Shown: piece after piece, positions 13,298 to 25,631 of the stretch
Layout: each line of letters starts with the position of its first letter
Numbering within the stretch: the first letter of the stretch is position 1
Assembly: GCA_050084985.1 (NCBI GenBank)
Contig: JBITNC010000001.1
Location: forward strand, 126,046,001-126,110,000
Length of the DNA stretch: 64,000 bases
From: Nageia nagi
Lineage: Eukaryota; Pinophyta
Reading direction: 5' to 3'
Program-made: the position numbers and the translations under genes
The notes under the pieces: model-generated
Seen by the model: the letters and a program-made list of their open reading frames with translations, nothing else
Database searches by the model: none
Told to the model about the DNA's origin: nothing

Positions 13298-13374
13298 GTT
13301 TTGAACTTGGGACCTCCCTTTTCCAACTTGAGAGTTTTATCTTCCAACTCCTGACCAACTCCCCTCACATCATT
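13298..13374 (-). mobile_element. Possible tRNA-derived SINE head
   Basis: On the minus strand GGAGTTGGTCAGGAGTTGG (A-box-like, 13,351-13,371) is followed by GGTCCCAAGTTCAAAAC (B-box-like, near 13,298-13,315). A TCACATCAT-containing flank lies on both sides (13,279 and 13,374), but in a form too loose to call a target duplication. Confidence 0.35.
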
Positions 13375-14260
13375 GGATATTTTGATAGATTATGTAAAAT
13401 ATGATGTGTTATGATTTTCATATTATATTGTATATGGTATAATAAACATGTCGTATTCAACATTATGAGTTATCATATTGCATATCATGTGCTACAATTG
13501 TAATTTATTATATAGCATGGATTACATTATGTGTTATCTTTAGAGGATATGATCTAAACCAAGTGCCAGAGGAAGCTAAGAGCATTTCGAAAAATACCAA
13601 AAAAATATTTTAAAAATGAAAACAAATAAGCATATTAACCTCTTCAAGTTAGTGGAGATTATATGTGTTACCATACAACCATGTATCAATGCACCTCTTA
13701 GAAAAAAAATTCAACACTTGAATGTTATGGAAAATAAGGATGAATATATTATCCATAAAATTTGGAAAAGATCCCATATGATGATGTAAGTCCATGCATT
13801 AATAGTACACCAAGTAAAGAAGAAAATAAGATCTTGAATGTTTAGAAAAGTAACTATTCAGGAGTTACATTCAGTTATGAACATGGAATTTAAAAATTAG
13901 AAATATAAAAGATAAATAATGAATAGGCTAATAAGAATGATGAGGATTATAATGAAAATGAATTAGATGATATTAAATAAAATGCAAAAAAATAGATGTC
14001 TAGATAGAATTATTTTAGATAGTGAAAGAAGTGAAATGATTAATTTTTTTAAGGAAATTTTTAAAAAAAATTAAAAAAGAAAAACCAAGTCCATTTGTAT
14101 ATTCTAAGGAAATAAGGAAAAATAATGAAAATGATAGAATTGCTAGAAGTAATGATTCTTTGGTTGATAATAATGTTGATATTATTATTCAAGTTTATGA
14201 TTGGAAAGACATGCTTAAAAAGGTAGAAGATAAAAAAAAATGGATCATGGAAAGATGTAC

Positions 14261-15027
14261 TTTTGACATGAGCAGCATGGGCTAGAGAGTTATTATTGAG
14301 GGACTTCCTTTTTCTACATCATGGGAAGCCCTAGAGGATCACTTGAGGAAAGTTGAGGATGTATGTTTTGTTGAAATATACCATGGAAGGAATGGCAAAA
14401 TGAGAGTTGTAGATTAAACAAAGTATGCATATATGACACATGTAGTAAGAAATCTTGATGACTCTAAGTTTTAGGGTTAAGGAGGGTACAAGTGAACATA
14501 GTCAAAGTTGTTTGTTAAGCCCTAGCCCTTGTAGAGAACAAAGCCCAAATCAATTAGGAAAATACAATCAAAGCTAATCTAGAAATAGAAACTATTACTC
14601 AGTAGTGAGATCAAGATCAAGGTCTACATCAAGATCAAGATCAAGGTCTACATCAAGATCAAGAATAGGATCCCCATCGAGATTAGTGGTCTATCTTAGG
14701 TTTCCCTTTTAGGTCAAAATCATGATCACGTTTAAGGTTTGTATTTCATTCCCTATTAAGGAGCAGATCACCATCAAAATTGAGATGTAGGTCTCATTCT
14801 TATTTGAGATTGAAATCAACTGGGTATTCAATGTCTCGATCTCATTCATAATCAAGATTTGTATCATGAATTACTAGTTCTTAGTCAAAATCAGTGTTTG
14901 GATTAGGTCATTTGAATTTAAGATCTAAAACTCCTTTAGATTCTTTTTAGGGAGATAGCTGCTACTTGGAGGTTTATGTCAAGATCACCTTCCATTAGAA
15001 GCAATAGCAAAAGAATGAGATAGATAT
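14261..15027 (+). pseudogene. Second, more decayed SR splicing-factor copy
   Basis: The sequence is collinear with the 3' two-thirds of the copy at 8,758-9,785. It covers the pseudo-RRM (VIIEGLPFSTSWE, then EDVCFVEIYHGRNGKM) and the RS tail, ending in the same AAGCAATAGCAAAAG stretch before a TAG. RRM1 is missing. The family SWQDLKDH motif has become SWEALEDH. Stops occur from the first residues of the match (14,282) through the RS tail, and several indels shift frame. Within the tail a GATCAAGGTCTACATCAA unit is duplicated. The lesions differ from those of copy 1. The two are either separate insertions of related transcripts or an old local duplication followed by independent decay. Confidence 0.8.
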
Positions 15028-15056
15028 GACAAACCATGATAAAATGCCATGGAATT

Positions 15057-16222
15057 ATGGAAGAAAATATGGATTAGGAAATACTTCAAAGTACTAATAC
15101 AAATAAATGGTTCACCAAGAAAAGTCAAACAAAGAGTGTGGGCATCCCTTCTTATAGTACAAAATTAAATTTGAATAAGTAAAATTAGATTTGTGAGCAA
15201 TAAATGCTCTTATTTACTCCTCCAACACATTAATGGTGGACTTGCATGCGCATGAGTGTAGTTAAGAGAGTTGCATGAGTTAAAGTAGTATCAAAGACAT
15301 TAGGTTCCTATGATGTTGTCACAAAAATATATGTCACCAATCCATTAAAAATTGAGTTCTTTCAATATCATCCTTAAAGTCTATATATAGTATAGATGAC
15401 CTACTTCAATGTGATCACAACTTGATATTTCATCTTTTGTAAGTGTTTTATCTTCTTTATTCTTCTATTGCTTTTTATTTTTATTTTTATATTTACATAC
15501 TCCATGTATGGTATAGTATACTTCCTTAGTCACTATCTTTTCGATAAACTCATGCAATGAAAAATCAATAAGTATGCTAAATTATAATAAACATTATTGA
15601 ACTAAGGATATTATTAAGATATTATTTTTATCTTCATCCTTGATATTCAATAACTTTGTAACTCTTACCTAACTTTTGATGAATTCATAAACTAATCAAT
15701 TTTTATTTTTCTTTAACTTTTACAAATCACCTAACTTTGCTTTTGGTTTGTTGGATATTCTTTATCTTTACTAAAATGAATTTATCAATGTCTTGAATTT
15801 ATTAATACTTCTATTAGATAAATATTAATTTCATTTAAATGCATCTCCAAAAAGATTGAACAAAAAACCTTGTCTAAGAAATCATTATCATATGAATACC
15901 AAAAGGCCTCATTGTTGAGAACCAAAGATGAATCATAATGTTATCCATTTAATTGAATTTATTGAACTAAATTTCTATTTTGTATTACAAATATTTTATT
16001 AGTTTGTCATCAAAAATGGATTATTTTATTTAATCTCTTATTTTGAGTTATTTATTTTATCCTATTATTCAACCAATTTGGTTAGTTTTAATTGTTATCT
16101 CTCAAATTTGTTAACTCTATCACTTAGTCTTTATGGTAGTTATGGCTATGGATCCTCAATAGTTTTTTGTTAACTTGTTTAAAATATATCATTAATTTAT
16201 TTTATCCCTTTTTCATGATCCA
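15057..16222. repeat. ~1.17 kb direct repeat, left copy
   Basis: Nearly collinear with 18,384-19,562. Shared blocks include GGATTAGGAAATACTTCAAA at the left edge, a GGTGGACTTGCATGCGCATG block near 15,236, and TTTATCCCTTT-x-TCATGATCC at the right edge. The copies could be LTRs of the intervening minus-strand copia relic, but no TG...CA ends or target duplication could be assigned. The right copy continues for another 2.7 kb in a repeat found elsewhere, so the LTR reading is uncertain. Confidence 0.75.
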
Positions 16223-17332
16223 ACATTTGAGATTATGTATGATATTTCATGATCTTACTAATTTTTCTTTAGAAGAAATAGATCCCTTACTAATGATTTT
16301 TACTTGGTTATTGTCACCAAACTAGACCTTACCAAAGACATTCTTCTCAAGTGGGATGATCAAATTTTTACTTTGTTGATGATCAAATTTTTTACTGATG
16401 CTTAAATCATATGCATCAAGAACATATTACCACACTCTTCAATGTAGTTGGAAAACTATTGCTTCTTCTAGAAGTACGATTTCTCTATTTGATTATCTTT
16501 TCCATAGTGATGATAATGTTGGGGTAATGAGTTTTAGATTATATCAGAGGATCTGCCTCTTCCTCTACCATTTCCATGTCTTCCATAACCTCTATCATGA
16601 TTTGAATCACCATAGCCTCATGAAGAATATTTTATGTAAGAGGAAGGAAAAGGTTGGTCATTGAATTTGATCTTTCCTTGGAAAGCTTAGTCTAAGTTAT
16701 AAGATTTATCCTTCATTCAGTGCTCATATGTATGCAAACTACTAAGTAACTCTATAATAATTAAATACCATAAAACTTAAGAATCCTTTATGGTTATGGT
16801 GATGGGATCGAAATTCTTGGAAGGCATCGTAGCACTTTCTCCATGATCCTTGTATTATTTAGTGAGTCACCATGTGAATGAAGAGAATTTACCAAATATT
16901 AAACTCTATTCATGAATAATCAATGGTATCATCATCATAAAATTCTTTATGTAAGAGCTATACTTTAGAAACTCTAACCTTATAAGATCCCTTGTTAGAA
17001 CTCTTAAGAATCACCCATGCTTCCTTTGAAAACTTGCATTGTACAATCTTGGGGAAGATAGACACATATATCCCACTCTTTATGGTGAATAGGATTTGAT
17101 ATCCTTATTAAAAGTATCCAAAATTTCCTTCTACTCATCTACTAAAAGTGCAATAAGGGTTGTAACATCAAGTTCAACATAGCCTTGAGATATAAGACTT
17201 CAAAGGTATTGCAAGATGAGAAACATTGTTATTCTAATACTATAATATTTGAAGTACTCACCACTAAAAATAGAAATATGCAAATGTAATGTACTTACTT
17301 TTTTTAATGATATTTTATCCCTTTGGAAGGAA
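16200..17332 (-). mobile_element. Ty1/copia gag and start of pol, decayed
   Basis: Minus-strand reading, right to left. A UBN2-type gag segment (SIFSGEYFKYYSIR near 17,240; KEAWVILKSSNKGSYKVRV-like text near 17,000) is followed by a Gly/Arg-rich basic stretch (near 16,560-16,620). A knuckle position near 16,475-16,525 has lost all four zinc ligands (Y, Y, Q, Y in place of C, C, H, C). A KVWFGDNNQVKIISKG segment near 16,330 then matches the domain between protease and integrase in copia pol. Stops and frameshifts are frequent. The rest of pol is absent; similarity ends where the direct repeat begins at 16,222. Confidence 0.75.
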
Positions 17333-17334
17333 AA

Positions 17335-17347
17335 GGCTTTGATACCA
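17335..17347 (-). other. Primer-binding site of the copia relic
   Basis: On the minus strand the sequence is TGGTATCAAAGCC, one mismatch from the TGGTATCAGAGCC complement of plant initiator tRNA-Met. It lies just upstream of the decayed gag, as expected. The 5' LTR should therefore start near 17,353 and extend rightward. Confidence 0.7.
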
Positions 17348-17352
17348 ATTAA

Positions 17353-18383
17353 TGATTTTTATGAATATGAGGCTAACAACTATCAAAATATACCTTAAGG
17401 AATTTACTAAATTCATCAAACTAACCTAGAATAAAAATGCCTATTGATATATATGGTTAAAAAGGTATTTAAGAGACCTTTTGAATAAGGGATCATATGT
17501 ATCAATATGATCTTTATATATCTATTGATTTTCTTATAAAGTTAAGGATCACCAAGATAATCCTAAAATAGAATGGTTGCGAAGATGGGTAGTTTCGCCC
17601 AAGCTTGCCAATAACAAAGTATGGAATGTTAAATATCATTAGAGATTTGGTGAAGAATTCTTTTTAAACCAAGTGGAATTAACTCAAAAGGATTTTCCAA
17701 TCTTTGGTAATTCTAAGCAAAGTGCAGACAAATTGTTATGTATGTAGTGATAGGATTGAACAAATAGAGAAAAAATATAGGCTATAAGTTTGGAAATCAT
17801 GAACAAAATATGGTCATGTTATATATGGAAAGAATTGGAAGGAAATATAATTTCAAACTATTTATGGCTCAATATTAATAGAGAAAGTATAGTATGGTAA
17901 ATATGGATTGATAGTTTTTAATTCACTGAATATACAAAATGATGGTGATTTTATCCATACAAAGTATGGTGTATCTTATATTATTTGAAATTTCTCTTAA
18001 TGGGCCATCTTGAAAAAAGGAATTACATAAAGAGGAAGTCTGAAACAAAAAGTTAAAGCCTCTACTTGAATATTGATTTGCTACAATCTTTACTAGGAAG
18101 AAAGATACTAAAGTAGTTATCTCTCAAATGAGAGCTTAAAATAAAACTTTAAGAAGTATCCACCAACCTAAAATGCCATAAAAATGGTGAACATCACTTG
18201 ATATTATCTTTAAAACCAAAATATATCATGCTTAAGTAATGTTCAAGAATTAGACACCCACTAAAATTGAAGAGGCAAAATACAAGTTATAATGCAATTT
18301 CTTCTCTATTGCTATTGGAAAATATGCATAAAATGATACAAAATAATCTAGAATTGAATAGGATCATGTCTCTATATAAATCA
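17353..18383 (-). mobile_element. Presumed 5' LTR portion of the copia relic
   Basis: The assignment rests on position next to the primer-binding site. No second copy of this 1 kb was found in the window, so the matching 3' LTR part is missing or lies elsewhere. No coding content is seen. Confidence 0.35.
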
Positions 18384-19562
18384 TGAAAGAAAAGATGGAT
18401 TAGGAAATACTTCAAAGTACTAATAAAAATAAATGGTTCACCAAGAAAAGTCGAAGAAAGAGTGTGGGAAACCATTCTTATAGTACCAAATTAAATTGGA
18501 ATAAGCAAAATCAAATTTGTGAGAAATAAATGCTCTTATATACTCCTACAACACATTAATGGTGGACTTGCATGCGCATGAGTGTAGTTGAGCAAGTTTC
18601 ATGAGTTATAGGAGTATCAAAGACAATAAGTTCCTATGATGTTGTCACAAAAATATTTGTCACCAAACCATTAAAAATTGATTTCTTTCAATATCATCCT
18701 TAAAGTCTATATATAGTATTGGTGACCTACTCGTGACCTACTTCAATGTGATCATAGCTTGATATTCTATCTTTTGTAAGTGTTTTATTTTCTTTATTCT
18801 TCTATTGCTTTTTATTTTATTTTTATATTTTCATACTCCATGTACATATGGTCAAGTATACTTCCTTACTCACCATCTTTTCGATAAACTCATGCTATGA
18901 AAGATCAATAAGTATGCTAAATTATAATCAACATTTTTAGAATAAAGATGTTATTAAGATATTAATTTTTGCTTCATCCTTGATGTTCAATAACTTTGTA
19001 ACTTTTACCCAACTTTTGATGAATTCATAAACTAATCAATTTTTACTTTTCTTTAACTTCTACAAATCACCTAACTTTGTTTTTGGTTTGTTGGACATTC
19101 TTTATCTTTCCTTAAATGAATTTATCAATGTATTGAATTTATTAATGCTTCTATTAGCTAAATATTAATTTCATTTAAATGCATCTCAAAAATATTGAAC
19201 ACAAAAACCTTGTCTAAGAAATCATTATCATATGAGTACCAAAAGGCTTCATTGTTGAGAACCAAAGATGAATCATAAGATTATCCATTTAATGGAATTT
19301 ATTAAACTAAATTTCTATTTTTGTATTACACCTCTTTTATTAGTTTGTCATCCAAAATGGATTATGTTATTTAATCTCTTCTTTTGAGTTATTTATTTTA
19401 TCTTATTATTCAACCAATTTTGTTAGTTTTAATTGTTATCTTTCAAATTTGTTAACTCTGTCACTTAGCATTTTTGGTAGTTATGGCTATGGATCCTCAA
19501 TGTTTATTTGTTAACTTGTTTAAGCTATATCATTAATTTATTTTATCCCTTTATCATGATCC
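18384..19562. repeat. ~1.17 kb direct repeat, right copy
   Basis: Partner of 15,057-16,222, with a small insertion near 18,725 and scattered substitutions. Unlike the left copy, it continues without a break into the longer repeat described at 18,950-22,290. Confidence 0.75.
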
Positions 19563-22290
19563 TTTAGTGGTTTGTTCTTAAATATTAATATTCATAAAAA
19601 TCTTTCAATATTCAAATCACTAATGATATCATATATAAAATCATATTTTTTACAAGAAGAAGATTTATTTAATTATATCACAAAGAATATTTTTGTAAAA
19701 ATTAAATTTGAAACTCATATTCATTTAATACCTTCAATATATTCATCATTCAAGGTTTCTTACATTACCTTATGAATCATAGTTCTTTTATCTTTTATTT
19801 TTTTAATCATGAATCTCTTTCTTATTAGATTCTTATTAATTAATCTCTTTTAGGTAGATTAACCAGCTAAATCATTTTCAAATCCAACATCAATTATGTC
19901 TTCTTCATTACAATATTCTTCCTCTTTGGAATATTTAAATCTAATTTGTCTTTATTGAGATGAACTTCCTCTCTAATATTTTATTAATTCAACTTCTTTA
20001 TTTGTGATATGTTCGCATATAGATATTGATGCATCTAATTTTATTTTATCACCAAAATCTAAAGTCTAAATTAAATAGTAGGATCATCAAACTTATACTA
20101 ACATGAAGCTTACATGATATAATATTGCATATAAAAATTTAATCATCTCAATGCAACATCATATGAAAATATAATATATCATCAACAAATGCATGGGATT
20201 TGTGAAGAATGCATAAAATTATTATCTTCTACATATTTATATTTTGTAAGATAATTCTCTTATGGGACCTTTTAAGGGAAATTTGGATCTAGATAATGTA
20301 AAGATTCAAATAAATAGTAGTAAATAAGCTTATTTGACCAAGTCCTTAGAATCCCATACCTATAAATATAACTTTTTTTTAAGAGTCTCCTTCAAATTCC
20401 CATCCAAAATATGTAAATTCCTAAGATTTTGCTTTTGTATACCTTTCCCTAACCTTACAAAATTCAATTTTCATGGTTTTATAGAGTATGGGTATTCTTT
20501 ATCTAAATTTGGAATAGCTTACTTAACTCAATCTTCTAAATCCTTTGAAATCCAAATAAATCAAAAATATCAAATTATACTAATAAGAGTAAAAGTATTC
20601 AAAATTAAAATACATTATTAACTTTTTTCAAAATACATGATTAATAAATACATATAATAAGATATAATAATCAAATGACTTATATACGATGCAAATTTCA
20701 TTGTGATTTACTTATTAACAATATTGTTTACATTCCACACATATCTTGTCAAATCATACAGTATGTTGTTACATGTATGTAGGAATATAAAAATAATTTT
20801 TTTTTTATTCTAAAATTATATATATAGTATCCAATATAAATATTATTTATGTAAATCTCAAGGATGAGTATGTTAGTTATTTACTAGTTATATGGTAATT
20901 AAAGCTAATTGTTATTAACCTTAATATTATCTATAATTATTTTCACATTATTATTATTATCTTATATTCCTAAAATGTGGTCTAATAATCTTTTTTTTCA
21001 TTTTATTTTCAATCAATAAAAGGAGGAGCAAGGCTTGCCATTCCCTATCAAATCTAATCCTAATAGATTAACATTGAGATCACATGAAATATGTCTCTCT
21101 TGGTAATAATCATTACCACCTATCATACTTTGATCTATTAAGATCTCATGCTATCTGATGCTTTCTATTCTATATACTTCATATGAGTTGCTAAATACTA
21201 AAACAACATTAATATTTTCATCTATAAATGATAAAAAGATAAATTCCAATTGCAGGGTAAGTTAAGCATGCAATTTAAGTGATGAAACACCAAGGACTTG
21301 TATATTATGAATATGAATTATTTTCATTAGTGATCGAATGAAATCCTCTTTCTATTCAATATATATCATTTAAGTATTAACATGAAAAGTGGTGCACATA
21401 CTCTATTGTTACTCATATTTATTAACCATCTAATGGTAATGTACCCCACTTTATTAACTATTACATTTGTATAAATTTTTTTTAATAATAATTATCCTAA
21501 AAGTTTTTAGATATATTTAGTTATAATTCATTTTCCATTTTTTAAAACTTACTAGTAGTTAAAACTCTCAATAATTAGCCTATGAATTGATCATCCATAG
21601 GGTCTACTTTATTTTAACATTATTTACGTGATTTCTTTATGCTACTCCTACTAGATTAACTTAAAAACATAATTTAGGAAAAAGTATAAATATGTAACTT
21701 TGCTTTTTTATATATGTTTATGATGTTTATATACAAGTTTGTGTGATTCCTAAAATCAATAACCTTAGTATCCCTATTCTATTACATAAGGATCAATAGT
21801 ATATAAATAGAGAATCCTTTGACATAATCTCTTAGGTTCATATGATTTATACGGAATCCAAACTATAATATTTAGAGAATTATTTAATATCTTACCTATC
21901 TCCCATCCTTTCTGGCCATTTAAAGGTTCGTGATCTCTCTTATTAGTTGATTTTTTCATTAAAGTACAAACATAACTCATTTTATTATTTAGATAAATTT
22001 TAGTTTACTCTAGTACTACATAGTTATTATATATTTTTTCACCAAAATAACATTTCATTGTAGAAAAATTGGAATTTTTGAAGAGAATAAATACATTCAC
22101 TTTACTAATAATATTTTTCTATTTAGGAGGATCTTGACCATGAAATGGATTTGTATATACTTGTTATATAAAATGCATCCAAATTCATCACGAACATTGA
22201 TAATAACATATTTATATAGCTTATCAATCTCTATATGAACCTATTAAACATATCTCTAAAGTATAAAATCTATTCATATCATATTCTAAT
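18950..22290. repeat. ~3.3 kb dispersed repeat, copy A (partner 57,440-60,870)
   Basis: Long collinear similarity to 57,440-60,870. Shared landmarks include ACATGAAGCTTA-x-x-TGATAT near 20,103, CTCAATGCAACATCATATG near 20,148, ATCTATTACATAAGGATCAAT near 21,775 and GAAATGGATTTGTATATA near 22,141. No coding potential was recognised, so it may be non-coding LTR or non-autonomous element sequence. A stretch of about 0.8 kb from roughly 20.8 to 21.7 kb differs between copies. Confidence 0.7.
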
Positions 22291-22549
22291 AGTTTTGAAG
22301 CATAATTTCATTCAAATATCACCTTTACATGGTAAACATTAATTCTATAACTCTACTTTTAAAAAATTCATATTTGTACAAGTATAATTTATATTTACAA
22401 AATTTTATTTTTGCATTATGTTCTCAAATTTCTTGTAAAAGAAATTACAAGGATTTGATCAAATTTATTAATATCTTTTTATTTGATATGTTTTGAATAG
22501 AATACTTTAATAACAAAAGTAAGATACTTAGTAAGTTTTATAAATAACA

Positions 22550-23285
22550 TATTCAAAGCTTTATATGATATTAAAATTTTAAATTTAATCATAACATAAT
22601 ATAAATACAAATGCTAAGTAATTAAACTCTCTTAGTTAGATTATAATCAATTTTAAATTAAATTTTAATTTACATAATGTAATCGATTTTAACTCATAAA
22701 GGTTTGTATATTTCTATAATACTATTAATTTACTATTATATACAATGTCCAAAGCCAAAGGTTGATGTAAAAGTTGTTATTATTCAAACTTATACATATT
22801 GATACTTACATTTGATTGTGTATTGAATTTAGTAACTATTTTCACTATGACTGTATATTATTTTAAAACTACTTAGACATCAAAATTATGCTTAGATTGA
22901 CTTTTCACCCTATCAACTTTTTAGGGTTAATTTTTATGTAAAATAAAAGCCCCAAAACATCAATACAAACATATCATCTTAGAAATAACAACATGGGACA
23001 CCATACGTAACAATGAAAAATGAATACTGCCCTTAAGTGAACGCACATAATAATAAATTCTATCATGTTACTTTGGAAACCCTATATGGAGGAGTCTCCA
23101 TCTTAAAGAAGGTTTAGAGACTTGACCACTGGACCTACAGGATGGAGATATCAATCCACAGTCAGGTCACTCCCACAAGCCCCTTAAAAATCCTATCGTT
23201 AAGGAGAGGTAACAATAACCTTACAACTTTAATAATGTACGAATAAAATGATGGATGCTCTGAAATAAAAGAGTATAAAATGTGA
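22550..23285. repeat. Duplicate of the 3' flank of the RLP gene
   Basis: Collinear with 24,890-25,600, the flank downstream of the receptor-like protein gene. Shared landmarks are TTGACTTTTCA-x-CCTA-CAAC (near 22,897 and 25,299), a TTTTATGTAA-x-ATA-AGCCC block, and ACAACTTTA...TGTACGAAT (near 23,223 and 25,537). It implies that a paralogous gene once lay to its right in the same orientation. A non-homologous insert separates the blocks between about 23.05 and 23.2 kb. Confidence 0.65.
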
Positions 23286-23416
23286 CATATCCATCATATT
23301 TGATAGTTGGAGGGTTCGCCTGCAACTCGTACCGTTGTGTGCTGACGAACTGTAGCTATCCTTTCAATGTATTCCCAACTGTAGTTCTCTAAATAGAAAT
23401 AGAAATATATTTTAAG

Positions 23417-23545
23417 CTTACAGAGCGCATTCAGAGGAGATTTCTATCTTGTCCATGTTGGCATACATGGATGTTTCGTCAAACAGGCTTTTTGGAGCCA
23501 TACTTAGTGGAACTCAATTTGTTACGTTCAACATGACACAAATCA
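23417..23545 (+). pseudogene. Inverted fragment of an RLP paralogue
   Basis: The plus strand encodes a remnant with text LAYMDVSSNRLFGAI and SGTQFVTFN. It corresponds to about residues 662-703 of the intact RLP gene at 25,632-28,019, which is on the opposite strand. Nucleotide similarity is high, including the CTTACAGAGCGCATTC junction. One codon-disrupting indel is present near its 5' end. Only about 125 bp survives. Confidence 0.85.
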
Positions 23546-24206
23546 TGAAAACAAAAAGAATTTATAACTAAAAAGAAAACAAATTCGTAGACGGCAAAGC
23601 CACCCAACGTCACAAGTTCGGCCACAAAATTTGTCTGGGTCCTATGCTATTTCAAAAAAATGGGTACAATAAGTGGACCCAAAACATAGTTTTTGAAAAC
23701 CCGGGACTACTCATAACCATACAAATGGAGTGCCACATCACATCCTATACAAATCTTAGCTGTTTATATCAATTTTTTATTTCATCAATTCTGTTAGCCT
23801 TTTTACGTTATGTTTGGCTCTCCACTGCCCCTCTCTTTCTCTGACACTTGCGCCACTTGCTGTATTCTCTGATTCTGGAGACCAACCATGGATAGACACC
23901 TCAATTTCTCATTTCAATTCCAATCCAGATCAGGATTAATACATTGGTTTCATTACAGTGAGCCCACCTGCTCCTCTTAAAACAGCATTTCTTTTTTCAA
24001 AAATAGCGGGCGATGATAATACTTTTGTGGTGTATCTTCTTTTTTGATGGGTTGGTGGCGAATTTCAACAGTTTCCGGCTTTTGTAAAATCACTGCAAAA
24101 ACCCCTCCATCATACCATCAAACCCTTGGAAACTTCAGACCCTTCTTGTAAAGTCATAATAAATATTAATATGACTATTTTTACAGAATTTTCAAGAGGA
24201 TTGATA
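23546..24206. other. Unique-looking, less AT-rich intergenic sequence
   Basis: No recognised coding motif. A 66-codon open frame near 23,644-23,844 has no family resemblance. The stretch could be old gene flank. Confidence 0.4.
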
Positions 24207-24545
24207 TGTTAGGATCTCATATTCTAATGTTAAATTAGGTTTAATTATGTTAGTAGTTAATTTAATTATTAGCTTCTATTCAATTTTGATGTAAACTGTC
24301 ACATTTTTGTAAGGCGAATTTTCATTTTAAATTAAACAACTAAATTAAGGTTAGGTAGAAGGACTATAAATAATTAAAGAGGGGTAAAGAGATCATATTG
24401 GAAAATTTATTTTGAGATCATATTGGAAAATCTATTTGAGTTGTAAGGTGAAAATCTATTAAAGTTACTCTTTAGCTATTTTGTTATCAATATGAAGCAT
24501 TTTATTTTATCTGTATGTGTCCGATTTGTTATCAATATGAAGAGA
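24207..24545 (+). mobile_element. Solo or truncated LTR of the gypsy-1 family
   Basis: It begins TGTTAGGATCTCATATTCTAA, matching the LTR starts at 37,624 and 49,621. It keeps the TTTAATTATG-x-TAGTAGTTA block and the CTATAAATA box. A 24-bp GAGATCATATTGGAAAAT-type unit is duplicated (near 24,390 and 24,414). The 3' end of the LTR is not recognisable and no internal region follows. Confidence 0.7.
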
Positions 24546-24889
24546 TAATTGTGATGGACCTTCACAACCCTTCCCATCCGAACCCATTCTAGAAGGAAGT
24601 TATGAAAATGCCTAAAACCATTCTAAAATAATAGGATGTTCCCAAAGATATGCAATATTTGGGATTGGAAGACTTCATATGCTTTAGAAAAGGTGTTAGT
24701 CGTTAGATGGTTATATACAATCTAGATCTAAATAAGTGGAATTGGCTTCCAATATAATCTTTTTTGCACTCTTGTTTGGATTACTTATATAAACATATAG
24801 TAGAATTTGATCAAAATCATTAAAATCTTTGTGTTTGTTAGCCTTTAAATGGAATGTCCTAATAAACACCATGAACTTATGAGATTTAA

Positions 24890-25600
24890 CATAGTTAACA
24901 AGTTTTATGAATAATATGTACAAACATATATAATCTTAAAAGTTTAAATTTATTCAACAAGATAATACATATACAAATATTAGATTTAAATCAATTCTCT
25001 CTCATCTCCAAATTAAAAACAATTTTATATTACAAATTAAAAGTAAATTAATTACAATTTACATAATATAATTATTTAAATCTCATAAAAGTTTATATAA
25101 TTATATAATGCTATTGATTTACTATTGTATGCAAAATGCAAACTAAAGATTAAACTAAAAGTTATCAATATTTATACTTACACATATAATCACTTAAATT
25201 TTGTATTGTACTAAATTTAGTATCTTATTTAACTATGTATATATATTATCTTCAAAGTAATTATTGTATACTAATTTTCAAGTTCAAATAATATTAAATT
25301 GACTTTTCAGCCTACCAACGCTTTAGACCCACCTTTTATGTAAGATAGAGGCCCATGACTTCGACTAAATAATTGATCAACTATATAAAACAGTAATTAC
25401 AAAACTTGATACAGATATTGATGACTAAAAATTTTAATATAAGCATCCAATCTGAAAAACTACATACCCGTGATAACATACATAAAAAAGAAAAATTAAT
25501 GTGGTCAAACAAACTGAAAAGTTGCCAACCATACAACTTTAGTCTGTACGAATGACATAATAAGTGGGATGAGAGCAGAATAAATAAAGTTTTAACCCAT
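24890..25600. repeat. 3' flank of the RLP gene (original of 22,550-23,285)
   Basis: Collinear with 22,550-23,285. It holds the downstream untranslated/terminator region of the RLP gene, but no poly(A) signal can be assigned with confidence. Confidence 0.6.
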
Positions 25601-25631
25601 GAAAATCGATGGTTCATCTAATCCAGCAACT

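Noticed and set aside
16398-16664. 88-codon plus-strand open frame
   Set aside because: Antisense of the copia gag tail and knuckle region.
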